Source: Plantago major
Taxonomy: Eukaryota > Streptophyta > Magnoliopsida > Lamiales > Plantaginaceae
Length of the DNA stretch: 64,000 nucleotides
NCBI GenBank assembly: GCA_026545765.1
Contig: CM048841.1
Coordinates: 4,907,712-4,971,711, forward strand
Reading direction: 5' to 3'
The stretch's first letter is position 1. Each line of letters starts with the position of its first letter. The translations under genes and the position numbers were made by a program. Under the pieces are notes generated by a model. That model was given only the letters and a program-made list of their open reading frames with translations. It searched no databases and was not told the origin of the DNA. Below are positions 22,701 through 35,901 of this stretch, piece by piece.

Positions 22701-24253
22701 TATCAATCAAACAAAAACGAAATTGGAAAAGAGTCGTTATACTCTCCTGGTTGTCGAACAGTCCCCTCCAAAAATTCATTACCCTAATTCTCTCTGGTTG
22801 AACTGGACAATTCCGGCGATCTGTTGCACGTCGATGGCGAAGATGATTTCCGAACGGCTGGATCACTTGCTCAACATACCCGCTCCTGTTCATGTAAGTG
22901 AAAATTAGGGTTTATGCAATTTTGAACTGTGGTGTGGTCCCTCCACTTTTATCCTCTTTGTCTTCTTTAATTCTTGATCACTGGAAATGGACCCCCATGT
23001 TAGTAGGTTTGTGTGCATTGATTCCTTGTGTCTAACCGTTTTTGCATTTGTTTTCTGTTTGGTTTTGTTAATTGGTTTCGATTTTGTCTTGTTCTATGTA
23101 TTATATTGATTCCCACATAAAAAGATGCTCCCTGTGCAATTGTAGCTCGTATAAACACTGCTTCACTATTGTTTTACATTATGGGGGCGCTTTTGTGACA
23201 AGGGGCCAGTCAGTCTTATACACTACAAGAAATCCGTCAAATAGCGACGGAGACTAGCGACGAATCGCTAAGTTTAGCGAAGCATGGAGACTGAAGCGGA
23301 TTAAAATCGCTAAAATAGCGTTTAGCTATGTGGCGACGGATAAAAATATCCGTCGTTATTTAGGGACGGATATTATATCCGTCCCTAAATAAGTTGACCG
23401 GATAAAAAAAAAAGTAAAATTAATTTTAGCGACGGATCGATAATAGCGACGGATAGCGATCCGTCGCTAAAATCAATATAGAATCGGGCAGTCTTCTCCA
23501 TTTTTCAGCAGATTCATTTTCTTCCTTCTTCCTTCTTCCTTCTTCATTCGCCATTTCCAAATTCCGACCAAATCTCGACCGTTCCGGCCAATTTTGGAGT
23601 CTTCTCAAAGCCTGTGGGACAAGGAGCTCGTGTGGTCAACAAATTTCATCTTTTTTTAGCTAAATCGAAGGTATTTTGGCTAAAACCCTAACTTTGCCAA
23701 ATTTGGGGATTTTGTTAATTTCGACTAATTTGAGCAATTGCATGTTTATTGTAAGTATGTAGTAGTTAGTTTAGCTTATATTACGTAGTGTGTTAACTTT
23801 GAGATGTTCAATTGATATATTGATTGTGAATTTGGATTTTTAGTATAATGTTAAGATGTTTGGAAGTATGTAGGGTTGTTAATTTGATATTTTCGTATAT
23901 GTAGTAGGATTAGAATGATTTAGTTGAGTGTTTTGGAACCCTTACTTGTTGACAAAATTGGGAATTTTGTTAATTTCGACTAATTATATCAATTGTATGT
24001 TTATGGGAGCTATAGTATACTAGCTAGTTAACTTTGTGCAATTGATATATTGATTGTGAATTTGTATTGTTAATTAGTATAATGTTAGGATGTTTGTAAG
24101 TACGTAGTAATTTTGATTCGATAAATTCGTATATATACACTAGATTATGAAGATTTAATTAAGTGTTTTGAGACTATTTGATGATTATATTAACGTAAAA
24201 TGCATGTTATAAATCTAATAATTGTAGACGTGTCAGGCTAATCATATAATTAT

Positions 24254-24917
24254 GAATCCCGATCGTTCATGGATGTACCGTCGCATAGTGAATGGCGTAA
24301 TTGATCTAGTTTTTGGAAGGGGTTGAATCCTTCATCACTTTTGCGCTTACACAAACTACTTGTTTGAGTGGGGGGAAGATGAAGTGCCCTTGCAATGCGA
24401 ACAAATGTAGGAATAAACAATTTTTGCCTCCTGAAACGGTAGTGGAGCACTTGAAACGTAAGGGGTTCGTGTCTCAGTATGAGGTATGGTGTTATCATGG
24501 TGAGACACGAGCACCGTTCATGATTTGTATGATTTCTACGGGAACCTGAGACGAATTGTGCGACTTGAATATCCGGGGTTTCCTTTGAAAAGAACCTTTC
24601 TATTTGATGTTGACTGGTATAATCCTACTCCAAGTGGAACGCAGAAACACGAGCTCTATCAGATAGTAGAAATTAACCATAGGAAGAGGTATCGTACTAA
24701 GTATGAACCGTTTATCTTGGCGACTCAAGCACGTCAGGTGGTGTTTATTGAATATCCAAGCCTCAAACGCGATAAGACAGACTGGTTGGCTGCGATGCAT
24801 ATACAGGCCCGCTCCAGAGTAGAGTACATTGATAAGGACGACTCAATTACCAACTCGTATCAAGAAGAGGTCGTCGATCAACCAAAGAAGAAAGCTCAGA
24901 TAATCATGAGTTCATAG
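24254..24917 (+). pseudogene. TNPD-like remnant of CACTA-4, core deleted
   Basis: It starts with ATG at 24254 and the transposase-associated domain (NPDRSWMYRR, then CPCNANKCRNK and VVEHLKRKGF...YEVWCYHGE). At about 24520 it jumps straight to the DUF4216-type segment (DFYGNLRRIVRLEYPGFPLKRTFLFDVDWYN...FILATQARQVVFIEYPS). Compared with CACTA-5, roughly 2.9 kb encoding the tnp2 and DUF4218 regions is missing. There is also a frame break near 24312. It is not functional, but it is a clear marker of family and orientation. Confidence 0.85.
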
Positions 24918-25140
24918 ACCTGCATGAAGACCAATTTATAGACTTAACAATAGCCGAGGAGGACGAGGGTATGTGTGTATTGTATGCTTAGTTGCTATGT
25001 GTATATATGCTTAGTTGTTTATTATTATTACTTTTTGTCCGTTAATATCAGTCAAATGTATATGTTTAATTTACATGCATATTCATGTATTCTTTACTAA
25101 CACATTTTTTCTTGCAAATTTCTTATATGCTCTTGCAGAT

Positions 25141-27292
25141 GCCGCGCCAAAGGAAGTCGACATACCTTCCTCCCGGGTGTAGGGGTGCTAGTCCAGCGGG
25201 TTCTAGTAGTACACCAGCGAGTCATGGTACTAGTCCTCTCGTTGGATACGACATTGGGAGCAGCACGACCTCAGTACCAGAGACTCCACCGGCCTACACG
25301 ACACATGATCCTGGTGACTACCCCTCTGACGGGTGTCCCTACTTGACGTTGACGGACGGTGCTACATTTCAGGGGAAGCCAGTGTTGTTCCCCAATGGCA
25401 GGAACAAGTAAGTATTATGGATTTGTAGAACATACACTTAAGATAAATATATGTTACATGATTTTACTAATGAATATTCATTTCTTGTTTGTCTCATTGA
25501 TAACAGGTTTTGGCCTCCGGATGCCTCGGACAAACCAGCGTAATCTTCTGGGGAGGCGGAGATGCCGGACAGGAGGCGAGAAGTGGTCAAACGTCCCGGA
25601 CGGATGAAGCACTTTTACTTGACGTCATGCGTAAGCTTAAATGTTACAATGAATGCTTTATTTGTTCTTTTAATCATTGTGTTAATGTGTGTGGTATGTT
25701 AGCCACTATATCTGTGAGTGGTATGTTAGCCACTAAGCTTGTTTTGATGTGTTAGTCACCATTCATTAACTTGTTCTGTCATTTGAGTGGTATGTTAGCC
25801 ACTGAACTTGGGTGATATGTTAGTCACCATTGTGTTAGTCAATTTTAGGACAATTTGAGTGGTATGTTACCACTAAGCTTGTTTTGATGTGTTAGTCATC
25901 ATTTATGAACTTGTTGTGTCATTTGTGTGGTATATTAGCCACTGAACTTGGGTGATATGTTAGTCACCATTGTGTTAGTCAATTTTAGGACAATTTGAGT
26001 GGTATGTTACCACTAAGCTTGTTTTGATGTGTTAGTCACCATTTATGAACTTGTTGTGTCATTTGAGTGGTATGTTAGCCACTGAACTTGGGTGATATGT
26101 TAGTCACCATTGTGTTAGTCAATTTTAGGACAAATTGAGTGGTATGTTAGCCACTAAGCTTGTTTTGATGTGTTAGTCACCATTTATGAACTTGTTGTGT
26201 CATTTGAGTGGTATGTTAGCCACTGAATTGAATTGTTGTAGGACTACTACATTTGAGTGTCATTTGAGTGTTATATTTAAATTGTTATCTTTCTTTAAAC
26301 TTGTGTAATTTTTACTTTGAACGGAATTGTTTTAGAAGGACTACTACATTCCCAATGCCCTGGTGTCCCAGTTGTACTCCGTTTTCGAGACTTTAGGGTC
26401 AGACATCTACAGGAAAATGGTCTAGAAAATGAAGGAGACACGCAGGCAACCAACTTGGGTGGGGGATGACGAGTGGGCACTGTGGGAGACGTACTGGAAT
26501 GATCCTTCGCGTCCGTGATCAAGCGTAAGAAACATAAAACCGTTTGTTTGAGCCGCGAGATGGTACGGGCACTGCCAGACATTACTATGGGTCGCGAGCT
26601 GTTGTTACAGATCACGTGATGGAGGTTAGTAAATATGTTGTTTATGACTTGGAATATGATACATAACAGTTTTTTACTTTCACACCTGTCAACTAACTAC
26701 TTGTTTGCACATATGTTTTTTTAGGCCAATAGAGGACAGCCGAAGAGTGCTATGTACCACTTCAAGAAGGCTAAGTTGAAGAATGGCATCTGGACTGACG
26801 TGAGGGCCGAGCGTATTACGGTACGTTTCTTTCTTAAGGTTAACATGTGTATTTGAGTATTTTAAAGTGATTCCTAAAATTGCATCTCATTTCGTATGCA
26901 ACCAACAATTGCAGAGTGAGGTCGAGAGGAGGATGGACGAGAGGATGATCGACGGTCATGAGCTGTCAATTGAAGAGCAAGACCAGATCTTCTTCAAGGT
27001 CAACCCAATGGACATCAAGGGTCGAATAAATGGATTGGGAAGTTTGGGCCCTTCCATGAGTTCTGGTAGCTTCTCAGTGTCCCAGGGATCAGGATCGCGA
27101 TCTAATCTCTACACACAGGAGCAGGTTCAAGAGATGATGACTCCTCTCCACTGTGAAATAAATGCGACCAAAGGCAAATATGAGCAAGTGCTTGAGGAAC
27201 AGGCTCGTATGGCTCAGCGGATGGACGCTTTGACCCAGATGTTCAGTAGTTCTTCCCAGTCTCACCCACCGCCTCCTCCCGATTATTCTTAG
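25141..27292 (+). pseudogene. Transposase_24-like second gene of CACTA-4, degenerate
   Basis: It starts MPRQRKSTYLPP (25141) after a TTGCAG acceptor. The segments are: a Ser/Pro-rich head to LFPNGRNK (25141-25410); GGEKWSNVPD (about 25505-25630); YIPNALVSQL...ARHYYGSRAVVTDHVM (26336-26625); a segment ending YHFKKAKLKNGIWTDVRAERI (26725-26820); and SEVERRMDERMIDGHELSIEEQDQIFFKVNPMDIKG with a Gln-rich coiled-coil-like C-terminus to 27292. The third segment is frameshifted. The long intron at about 25630-26335 is filled by the minisatellite. The last segment is open for 141 codons and best preserved. Confidence 0.75.
25685..26228. repeat. Intronic minisatellite of CACTA-4 (longest array)
   Basis: Repeats of GTGGTATGTTAGCCAC and GTGATATGTTAGTCACC alternate, organised into higher-order units of about 135 bp that recur three to four times. 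The array lies in the intron between the second and third coding segments of the Transposase_24-like gene, as in CACTA-1 and CACTA-5. Confidence 0.85.
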
Positions 27293-28026
27293 TTACATCA
27301 GACTTATTATGGACTTGTTATGGATAATTTGACACTATTTCACCTTCTTCTTGTTTCGGATAATTTATAGATAATTTATATTGTTTCGGATATATTAATG
27401 CAATTTAATTGTTTCTGGTATATTATCTATGATTATATTATGTGAAAAAACAGGTGAAACAGAAATATTTAAAAAAAATATATATATTTTAAACAGTGAA
27501 TTGTTCCGTCGCTAAATTCACGAACTAAGGGCGAATTAGCCCATTGAATTTAGCGACGGATTTTGTTCCGTCGCTAAATGTCAACCGAACTAAGGCCGAC
27601 TTAGTGGTGGGATTTAGCGACGGAACAAATCCGTCGCTAAATCCCGTCTCTAATTAGCGACGGATAAGTAATCCGTCACCTATTTGGACGGACTGGTCAA
27701 CGGATTAATCCGTCGCCAGTTTGTCGTTATGTAGCGACGGAATACTTATCCGTCGCCAAAAAAAATAGTGACGATTGGTTTGGAGACGGAGGGTTATCTG
27801 TCGCTAAGGATTTAGCGACGGATCGGCACATTTTTGCGACGGATAATTCCGTCTCTAAAACTGGTTTTTTTTGTAGTGATATGAGGGTGGGAAAGTGAAG
27901 AAATATGACTACTTTCATGGTGATATTGTTTCAGATGACGTGTCAGATGATATTGATGAGAGTGAACATAGTACCGATGAGATTGATCAGGGTAATGGTG
28001 GTGGTGAGAACATTAAGACCATATTT

Positions 28027-29110
28027 ATCAATGAACTTGGTGGGGGTGGTGGGGTGGGCCCCACCAAGTTCATTGATTAAAAAAAAAGAAAAAACCAATG
28101 ATGGGCGCCCATATGCCAACCTCCGAACGGTGGTTGGCTTCTTCCCCACCCCCTTTTTTTTTTAAACTTTTAATAGGGAGGGGGAAAATTGTCCCCTCCC
28201 TATTGGTTGTATTTTTTTATAGATTTTTTAGTTTTTTTAAAATAACTTCATATTATCCTTTTTTAAAAAATTAAAAAATATATCAAAATTCATAAAAAAA
28301 AAATCTCTATAATTAGACACCCATATCAGTATAGTTTTTGCACATCTGAAAATCCCTCTTCTACTACTTCATATCTCAAACACTCCCAGCCTCAAAACTC
28401 TCCTCTCCAATGGATCCTAAATGATTCCTTCTATCCAAACTATTATTCTCCATATGGAAACTCCCAAAACTCTCAAAATTTTCTGGTTAAAGATGAAAGA
28501 GACACTTACCTAAACTATACTGATCCCACCGAATTCATGAAAGATCGTCCCGGACGTGTGAATGCAGATGAGGGCGAAGAAGCCGTTGTTGATCCTATTT
28601 TCAACTACTCCACTGAACGTATTGCAAGTCTAGCCCGATATATGACTAACAGGGACCAACTTCGCAACAGAAATAGTCACAAGGAACTTATGGACGATTT
28701 AATTGAGCACATATGGGAGCATTTTAATGATGAGGAGGACTGAATATGTAATTTTTCAATTTTTTTATCTTTCAGCAGCGTTTTTATTTTGAAATTACAT
28801 TTGAAGCGTTGTAATTTTTTTTCCATGTAATTCTGTAATGTAGTTTTAAATTGCCACATCACCTTGTATTTTAATTTTTCAAACTAAATTAATGTTTTTA
28901 ATATTATATTATAATTATTATATATTATAATTATTTAATATTTCAATATTTTACTATTATATTTAATTATATATTAAAATTATTTTATGATAATAATGAA
29001 AAGAATAATAAAATTTATTGAATCGGTTGGGTTGGTTGTGGTCATGGATAAACTTGAATTTTATTGTTGTGATTGGGTTGGTTGGAGGTTGGGTATGTGA
29101 AGGAGAGAGA
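28027..29110 (+). mobile_element. PIF/Harbinger deletion derivative (boundaries uncertain)
   Basis: The insertion lies between MULE-2 N-terminal coding sequence and its acidic region. It starts near a strong palindrome (ATCAATGAACTTGGTGGGG and its inverse, 28027-28080). It contains an internally deleted PIF/Harbinger coding region (28411-28743) followed by an AT-rich stretch. I could not define terminal repeats or a TTA/TAA target duplication, so the limits are approximate. Confidence 0.55.
28411..28743 (+). pseudogene. PIF/Harbinger fusion remnant (transposase C-terminus)
   Basis: This is an open segment of about 110 codons. The first third (SFYPNYYSPYGNSQNF) resembles the Tyr/Asn/Pro-rich start of the Myb-like partner protein of plant PIF elements. 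From DERDTYLNYTDP onward it resembles the C-terminus of a Harbinger transposase, ending RNRNSHKELMDDLIEHIWEHF, a characteristic tail. The join suggests that a large internal deletion fused the two genes' ends. It is not expected to be functional. Confidence 0.6.
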
Positions 29111-32100
29111 AATTAATTGTTTATTGAGAAGGTTGGGTGTTTGGGTGGTTATGGATATTTATGGTCTAATGATGATGACATGGATATTGAAGCTGATTTG
29201 AGTGGTTATAACTCCAAGTCTGATAGTGATTTCAGTGGAGTGAATGGTGAGTTGAATATGAATCTGATGATGAGGACTACAGTGAATTTGTTTCTAGTCA
29301 AGTTGTGGATGATACTGATGTACGTACTTAGTGAAGCTGGTATTGATCCATTACTCCTTGAAATTGGGTTGCAAGAAGCTCAATCTACCAGAAATGTGAA
29401 CATTGTAACTTATACTGGGCCTAAAGTCAATATTGGACAGGGTAGTGGTAGTGGGCCTAAGACTGGGCCTGGTGGAGAATCAAATAATGGATAGGGTAGT
29501 GGTAGTGGGACTAAGCCTGGGCTTGGTGGAGAAACAAATAATGGGCAGGGGACTGGACTAGGTAGTGGATTAAATGGACATGATACAAGTGAGAATGGAG
29601 AGCATAGTGACAATAACTACAGCTCTGAAAGTGAGAATGTTGTACTAGATAGTGATGAGGATTTTGACTCTGCATTGGACTCAGATGGGAGTGATCCTGA
29701 AAGGCCAGCTTACAGACAAAAAAGGGTTCCTTTTAGGCCCATAGATGAGTATGATCCCCAATTTGCATTGGGCCAAATCTTTCCAAGTAAAGATGTATTA
29801 AGAGAGGCCATTTATGCTTATTCTATAAAAACAATGCATAACTTGAAGGTAATTTCTCTACGTATACATGTAAGTTTGAATTGTAATTTCTTGTATCTAA
29901 CCTATTGACTTGTTTTCTGCAGATCAAGAAGAATGATGACATAATACTGTATGCAAGGTGTGAGGATACAGATGATTGTACTTGGGTGATCAGAGGTAGA
30001 TTGCTTGAGGCCCATAACACATTCCAGATTAGAGTCTACAACCCTGAACATACTTGTGCTCCCACTTATGAGGTTAAAAATTTGACTTCTAACTATCTTG
30101 AGATTCTTGAATTGGTTTAGAACTGAGGAGGGTAGAACAATTGAGGGATTTAGGCTTGATGCACAAGATGAATTGGGAGTAGATATTACTTATGATCAGG
30201 CTAGGAGAGGGAGAGAAAAAGCAATCAAGTTGTTACAGAGTGATCCAGATGCCCAGTACTCTAAGTTGTTTGACTATGCAGCTGAGTTGAGAAGGTCTAA
30301 TCCTGGGTCAACAGTTCTTATAGATACAAATGAGTTTGGTGAGTTTAGGTACTTTTATGTCTGTTTTGCTGCTTTGAAGCAAGGTTTCAAGAGATGTAGG
30401 GCAATATTTGGTGTAGATAGGTGTCATCTAAGCTGTCCTGCCAAGGGTATATTGTTGACTTGTGTTGGAGTGGATCCAAATAATAAGCCATACCCTGTGG
30501 CTTGGGCAGTAGTGGGAAAGGAGGACAAAGCTACATGGAACGGTATTTTAGTGTTATCAAGGACGATCTTGAGTTGACCCCTGCTACTGACTACACCTTG
30601 ATAAGTGACAAACAAAAAGGGTTGATCCTGTCATTTGAAGAGAAGTTCAAAACTTGGTACACATAGGTTTTGTATTAGGCATATGTGGAAGAACTTCTAT
30701 CATGCAGGCTTCAAGGGTGAAGGGTTTAGAAATGCACTGTACAAGGCATCTAATGCAACAACTGAAGGTGATTACTACAAGAAAAATGAGCATTTAAGAG
30801 TAATCAATTTCTCTCTAATAGTTCATTTCCGTCTCCAAAACTATATTTCAGAGCAACAATTCCTCTCAGCCAATCGTGGGAGAAAATCAAGTCTCAGAAA
30901 CTTATTTGTGAGTGATGATTCACCATCCCAATTAATGTCCATTATATGAGATGGAATGTCTCTCTCTAATAAAACTCTTCTAGGACCAACTTCTAGTCTC
31001 ATTTGCATATAGAGGCACGGTTCACTTACACCCAATTTTGTGAGCGATTATCCATCTCAAAAACATGAGGTATCTGAGAGCATTTTTTTGAGATTGCTAT
31101 CCATCTCTGATAATTTTGATTTTTATAAAAAAAAAATTGAAATCCAAAATTGGATTTCTATACCTTTCGTCATGATATTAATTCAATTTAGATTTAATTT
31201 TGTTCTGTAGAATTGGTTTTCTTTCAATTTTCTGGAAATACTCATCAATACAATTCCAATAACCTACTCTAGGAGGTCCTTCAAGTTCAGTAGATTGTGT
31301 AGCTATCTGCTTAGTCCACGAAACCTCCGTCAAAATTTATTATACATTGTGTCTCCAATCGGCTGCAAAAAAAGATAAAATATGATTTTTTTTTCCGGAC
31401 AAACAACTCTTGGGTTTATTGAGATATGACGGATGAAGAATTGATATATATATTATAATCATCAGTAATCAAAAGGAAAAAAAAGGATGTATTCAAGGAG
31501 AATGGAAGTCACCTTTGAAATAGTGTTCTGCAAACAAAATTATAGTCTTGGTTCCATCTTCTGCAAATCAAAGTAGAAAATTGTTAGTATTATCACCTAA
31601 AATCGTAGGGAATCTAAGCATGACATAAGAAGGGAGACTTAAAATTATATCTAGGAAATTAGGAAGTTACCAACTTATCAAAGTTGATTCAGTAGGAGAA
31701 TAAAGAAATTAAGATGAGCGAATGGAGGCACTAATATATAAGGCATGAGGTTCTTTCTTTTGGGACATAATATTGCTCTCAAATGAACACGAAATCCTTC
31801 CGGATGTTTTTAAATGTTTTAAATGCCCGCCAAGTGAATGAAATTTCTAAATAGCGCTATAATTCATAAATGACAATTTTCAAACCACAGTAATTCCCAC
31901 CAAAATAGTTATTATGGGTAAATTTCATTTTAAATACAGTAGAATAAGACAATATCGATATAGATATGATGATACGACAGAATGGTATTGTACATTCGAC
32001 TTAGAAACTTAATATCAACCACCCTTATAATTTAACTACTCTGAATAATTTTCCCGTCAAAATTCGATGGCCGACTCGTATTTTGACCAATTTTGACAGG

Positions 32101-32304
32101 GAAAAAAAATAAATAGAAAAATATACAAACACACGTGTTGGTATCTCGTTAATTATTATGGTTTTTCGTAATAATGTATAGTTGTTTTTCAACGAATATA
32201 CATCAATGTATTACATAGAAGTACTATAATATACTTTACCTTACATATGTTAGTGTATACAAACTTCAACAATGGTGGGTCGGGTCTACGGGCCAAAATA
32301 TCTA

Positions 32305-32412
32305 CAGGATGTTTGGCAAGCGATTATAAAATCATGAAAGTCAGGTTAAAATAGATGTTTTTAGGTGTTTTTAACCAGGTTTTGGTAATTTTGATTGGGT
32401 GCCAAACAAGCA
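32305..32412. mobile_element. Small MITE-like repeat (related copy 20392-20493)
   Basis: The ends TGTTTGGCAAGC and GTGCCAAACAAGCA are inverted relatives. The TTTTTAGGTGTTTTTAACCAGGTTTT core matches 20392-20493. It is about 108 bp and non-coding. Confidence 0.45.
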
Positions 32413-32499
32413 CTAGATGTTTTTCAGGACGACGGCCTATAACTTAGGAGAGAAGCCAAATCCTTGAGTTGTTTATGTGGTTAATATTAAATTTAAATA

Positions 32500-32737
32500 C
32501 TCCGGTACTCCTCGATCTCACATTCAACTTCACGCATTCCATTTTTGGAACGTCTCAATTTCAATTTCTCATACCTCAAATAGAAAATGTCTCTTCTATT
32601 TTTTAAAAATCTCTTAGACTTTATCCATACTTTATTCACTCTCTTTCTTACTTTACACACTATCTCTATTACTTTATTAACTATCTTTTAAAAATATATA
32701 TCTGACCGGTGCGAAGTTCAATCCGGAACGAAGGGAG
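32500..32737. mobile_element. Stowaway-type MITE
   Basis: The left part CTCCGGTACTCCTCGATC and the right end GGAACGAAGGGAG are inverted relatives flanked by TA. The interior resembles the MITE at 152-395 (CGCATTCCATTTTTGGAACGTCTC), so both belong to one family. Confidence 0.75.
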
Positions 32738-35647
32738 TATATATCAAAATATTGTGTCTTGTTCAATCCGGAACGAAAAATGTTAATAACATGTAAGTTT
32801 TGGAAGTTGATTTTTGTTAAGAAACATGGGACACTTGGAGGAGCTCATGTTGTGAAATAGTACTACCAGGCAAAGATCGATGAGTACAAATTTAATTGAA
32901 ATGGATGATCTAGTCTCAAATGTTAGGAAACTTAAATTGGGGCCAAGTAACGGTCTCTAATAATATGAAAACTAAATGAGACGAATAATCCATCCCAAAT
33001 TATTTTGCACACTACTCGTTTAGCTCTTTTGAGAGAATCAATTGTAACTGGCGATGAGGCTCTCCTCGATAAGTTACATTTTGTTATAAAATTTAGGATA
33101 TTGATTTTGCGAGAGTTTGTCGGTCACAAAAATTACTTTCTAGGACGAATTTCATTCCCTCTCTTAAACTGGCTCACTGATAATCATCTTTCTTGTAGTA
33201 AAGGCAATTGAGGAGTTGAAAGAGTTGGACCCTAAGGCAGTTGAGTGGCTCAATGACAAGGAGCCAAGGCAATGGAGCAAAGCTTTCTTCAATACGCTTC
33301 CTACTTGTGACATGACACTGAATAATTTGTGTGAATCATTTAACAAAGTGTTGCTACCTGCCAGGGACAAGCCAATTATCACAATGCTTGAATGGATGAG
33401 AGAGTACATGATGTCCAGGTTGCAGAAAAATAGGGACAGGGCAAAGAAGAAGTGGCAGAACAACAGATTTTGCCTAGCTATTAACAAAATCATGCACAAG
33501 TACATGTACAGACTAAAGCATGTGGTGGCCAGGAAATCAGATGACAATCACTACCAGGTTTGAATCTTATACCATTTACAGTCATCTTACAATATGATTT
33601 ATAGCTTATAAATACTTATCATAATCACATGATATAGGTGAGGGAGACAAAAGGAAGCTCAATGTACAATGTTGATTTTCTGGGTAAGACATGTACATGT
33701 AGGAAGTGGCAATTGACTGGGATACCATGTCTTCATACAATAAGTGCCATGTCTAGGGCCAAAGAAGATGCATATTTGTTTGTTGATGATTGCTACACTG
33801 TTGATAGGTATATTAGTGTTTATGAGAGTGCAATCTATGGTATTAATGGAGCTGACTTATGGGATCAGTCATTTGTGATTCCACCATTGCCATCTGGTTT
33901 TGGCAAGACCAAACAAATTGGCAGGCCACAAAAGTCAAGAAGAAAAGGTGAAAATGAAAAGAGAGGCAAGAAGAAGGGCAAGAGAGCCAACAGGTTTAAG
34001 TTGTATAACCCTAAGGGGTCTGTAAGATGTGGAACTTGTGGATAGTGTGGTCATAATAAGAGGAGGTGTGGATTGAGAAAAGCACAAGCTGGTGTTGAAG
34101 GTGATGAGGCTGAGAATAAAAATGGTGATGGAGCTGCAAGTGGTGATGGAGATGGTGATAAGGATCAAACTGGTGATGGAGCTGCAAGTGGTGATGGAAG
34201 TGGTAGTGATTCAGAAGGTGACATGCTTGATGCGTTTGGGGACATTGCAGATGATCTCTTGTTGAGTCAACTAACTCAAGACGACATTGGAGGTTCTAAA
34301 GCAAGAAAGGTTGATAACCTGTTGACTTGTTTTGTGCATTATAGTGAGATTTTATCCTCATTTAATAACTTAGGCAAGTCTTACATGAATACAGGTAAAA
34401 CAAGTGAGAAGACAAGATGAGGAGATCCATGATCTTGGACACCTGACACAAGTTTCACAGTCTGATATGGTAAAATCCTAAACTTGCAATTTCATTCTTC
34501 ATTTGACTTGTTTTTTCCCCTAAACATTTACCTAAACTTACAGCAAACAGAAGCTTCACGGTCAGCTCCAATTGGTAATACTAGAAAAAGAAGAGCTGAG
34601 AAGGGCATAGTAATCAATGACCAACCAAGAACTGTAAGCATTAGTTCTGATATGCATTTGTGAGATTTATAGTTACAATATGCATGTTTTATAGTGTATT
34701 AGTCCTAATTTCATATGATGGAACAAATGACTCATATAGGTGATGGAGATGATTTCCAAAAAGCCAATGAAAGAGGCCCCTTCCATGTATAAGCAACTAC
34801 ATCCAGATGTCTCAGAAGATGGAACATTTAGCAAGAATGCACTACAAGAATAACCGGTTTTAGAGACGGATTTAGAGACGGATTTTATCCGTCTCTAAAT
34901 TAGCGACGAATCAGCAACAATACAGACGGATTAATTAATCCGTCTCTATTTAGAGACGGATTAAATTATCCGTCTCTGTTTTAGGGACGGATAAAATATT
35001 CGTCCCTAAAACAATTGACTCAGAAAAGAAAAAGAAAAAACATAAATAAAAAAGGGGGGTCAGCGTCGGATAGCCTATCCATCGCTGACTGTAATATACA
35101 TCGAGGAGAACAGATCGGATTCTCCCCCATTTCTTCTCTGCTTTTCTTTTCTTCTTCTCTTCTCTTCTTCCCCATTTCTGTCAACACCCATTTCCGACCA
35201 AACAACCACCATTCCGGCCAATCTTGGACTCATTTTGAAGCTCGTGGGACAAGGAACTCGGGTTGTCCATTAAGTTCAACTTCCATCCGCTATTTTCTCT
35301 GGAATTGAAGGTATTTTGGCTAAAACCCTTACTTTTTTAAATTTAGGAATTTTGTTAATTTCGACTAGTTTGAGCAATTGTATGTTTATAGGAAGTGTGT
35401 AGTAGATAATTTAGCTTATATTGCGTATTGAGTTAGCTTTGAGATGTGCAATTGATATATTTATTGTGAAATGGGATTGTTAGTATTATGTTAGTATGAT
35501 TGTAAGTATGTAGGGTATTTACTTAGCTATTTTCGAATACGTACTAGGATTATGAAGATTTAATTGTGTGTTTGGAGACAATGTGATTTTAATATAATTT
35601 TGGAGTATTAACATAAAAACAATTACTAATATTTTCATCTACAATTT

Positions 35648-35653
35648 GTAATG

Positions 35654-35720
<67 letters not shown>
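35648..35720. repeat. (AT)n microsatellite
   Basis: About 70 bp of almost pure AT dinucleotide lie in the region upstream of the CACTA-5 first gene. Confidence 0.95.
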
Positions 35721-35730
<10 letters not shown>

Positions 35731-35901
35731 GGAAGTTTAACTACTAGAAAATTGAATTGTAATCGTAAAATGCATGTAATTCATTACCAATTGTTAACAT
35801 ATCCTAATTAAGAATGTAATTGTAATTGTAATGAAACTAAATACGTAATGCTATACATGTGATAAATCTAATAAATTGAGACGCAGGTTAATTGTTGAAT
35901 T

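Larger units (their letters stand above)
23221..27878 (+). mobile_element. CACTA-4, deletion derivative
   Basis: The ends are CACTACAAGAAAT and TTTTGTAGTG, with an ATA target duplication (23218-23220, 27879-27881). Subterminal GCGACGGAT/GGGACGGAT arrays lie at both ends. Its genes run on the plus strand. The first gene has lost the whole tnp2 core (24254-24917), and the second is a degenerate Transposase_24-like gene (25141-27292). It splits the first coding segment of the MULE-2 transposase. Confidence 0.93.
30774..33200. mobile_element. CACTA-like non-autonomous element in the MULE-2 transposase
   Basis: The interrupted coding sequence reads GDYYK before 30774 and AIEELKELDP after 33200, and the two are contiguous in the protein. 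The ends are TACAAGAAAA and TTTCTTGTAGTA, a CACTA-type terminus. Subterminal regions carry repeated CATCTC/GAGATGG-type motifs unlike the GCGACGG family. The 3-bp target is ambiguous (AAG or TAC). No transposase is seen. The interior holds a Stowaway MITE (32500-32737) and a small MITE (32305-32412). Confidence 0.65.
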
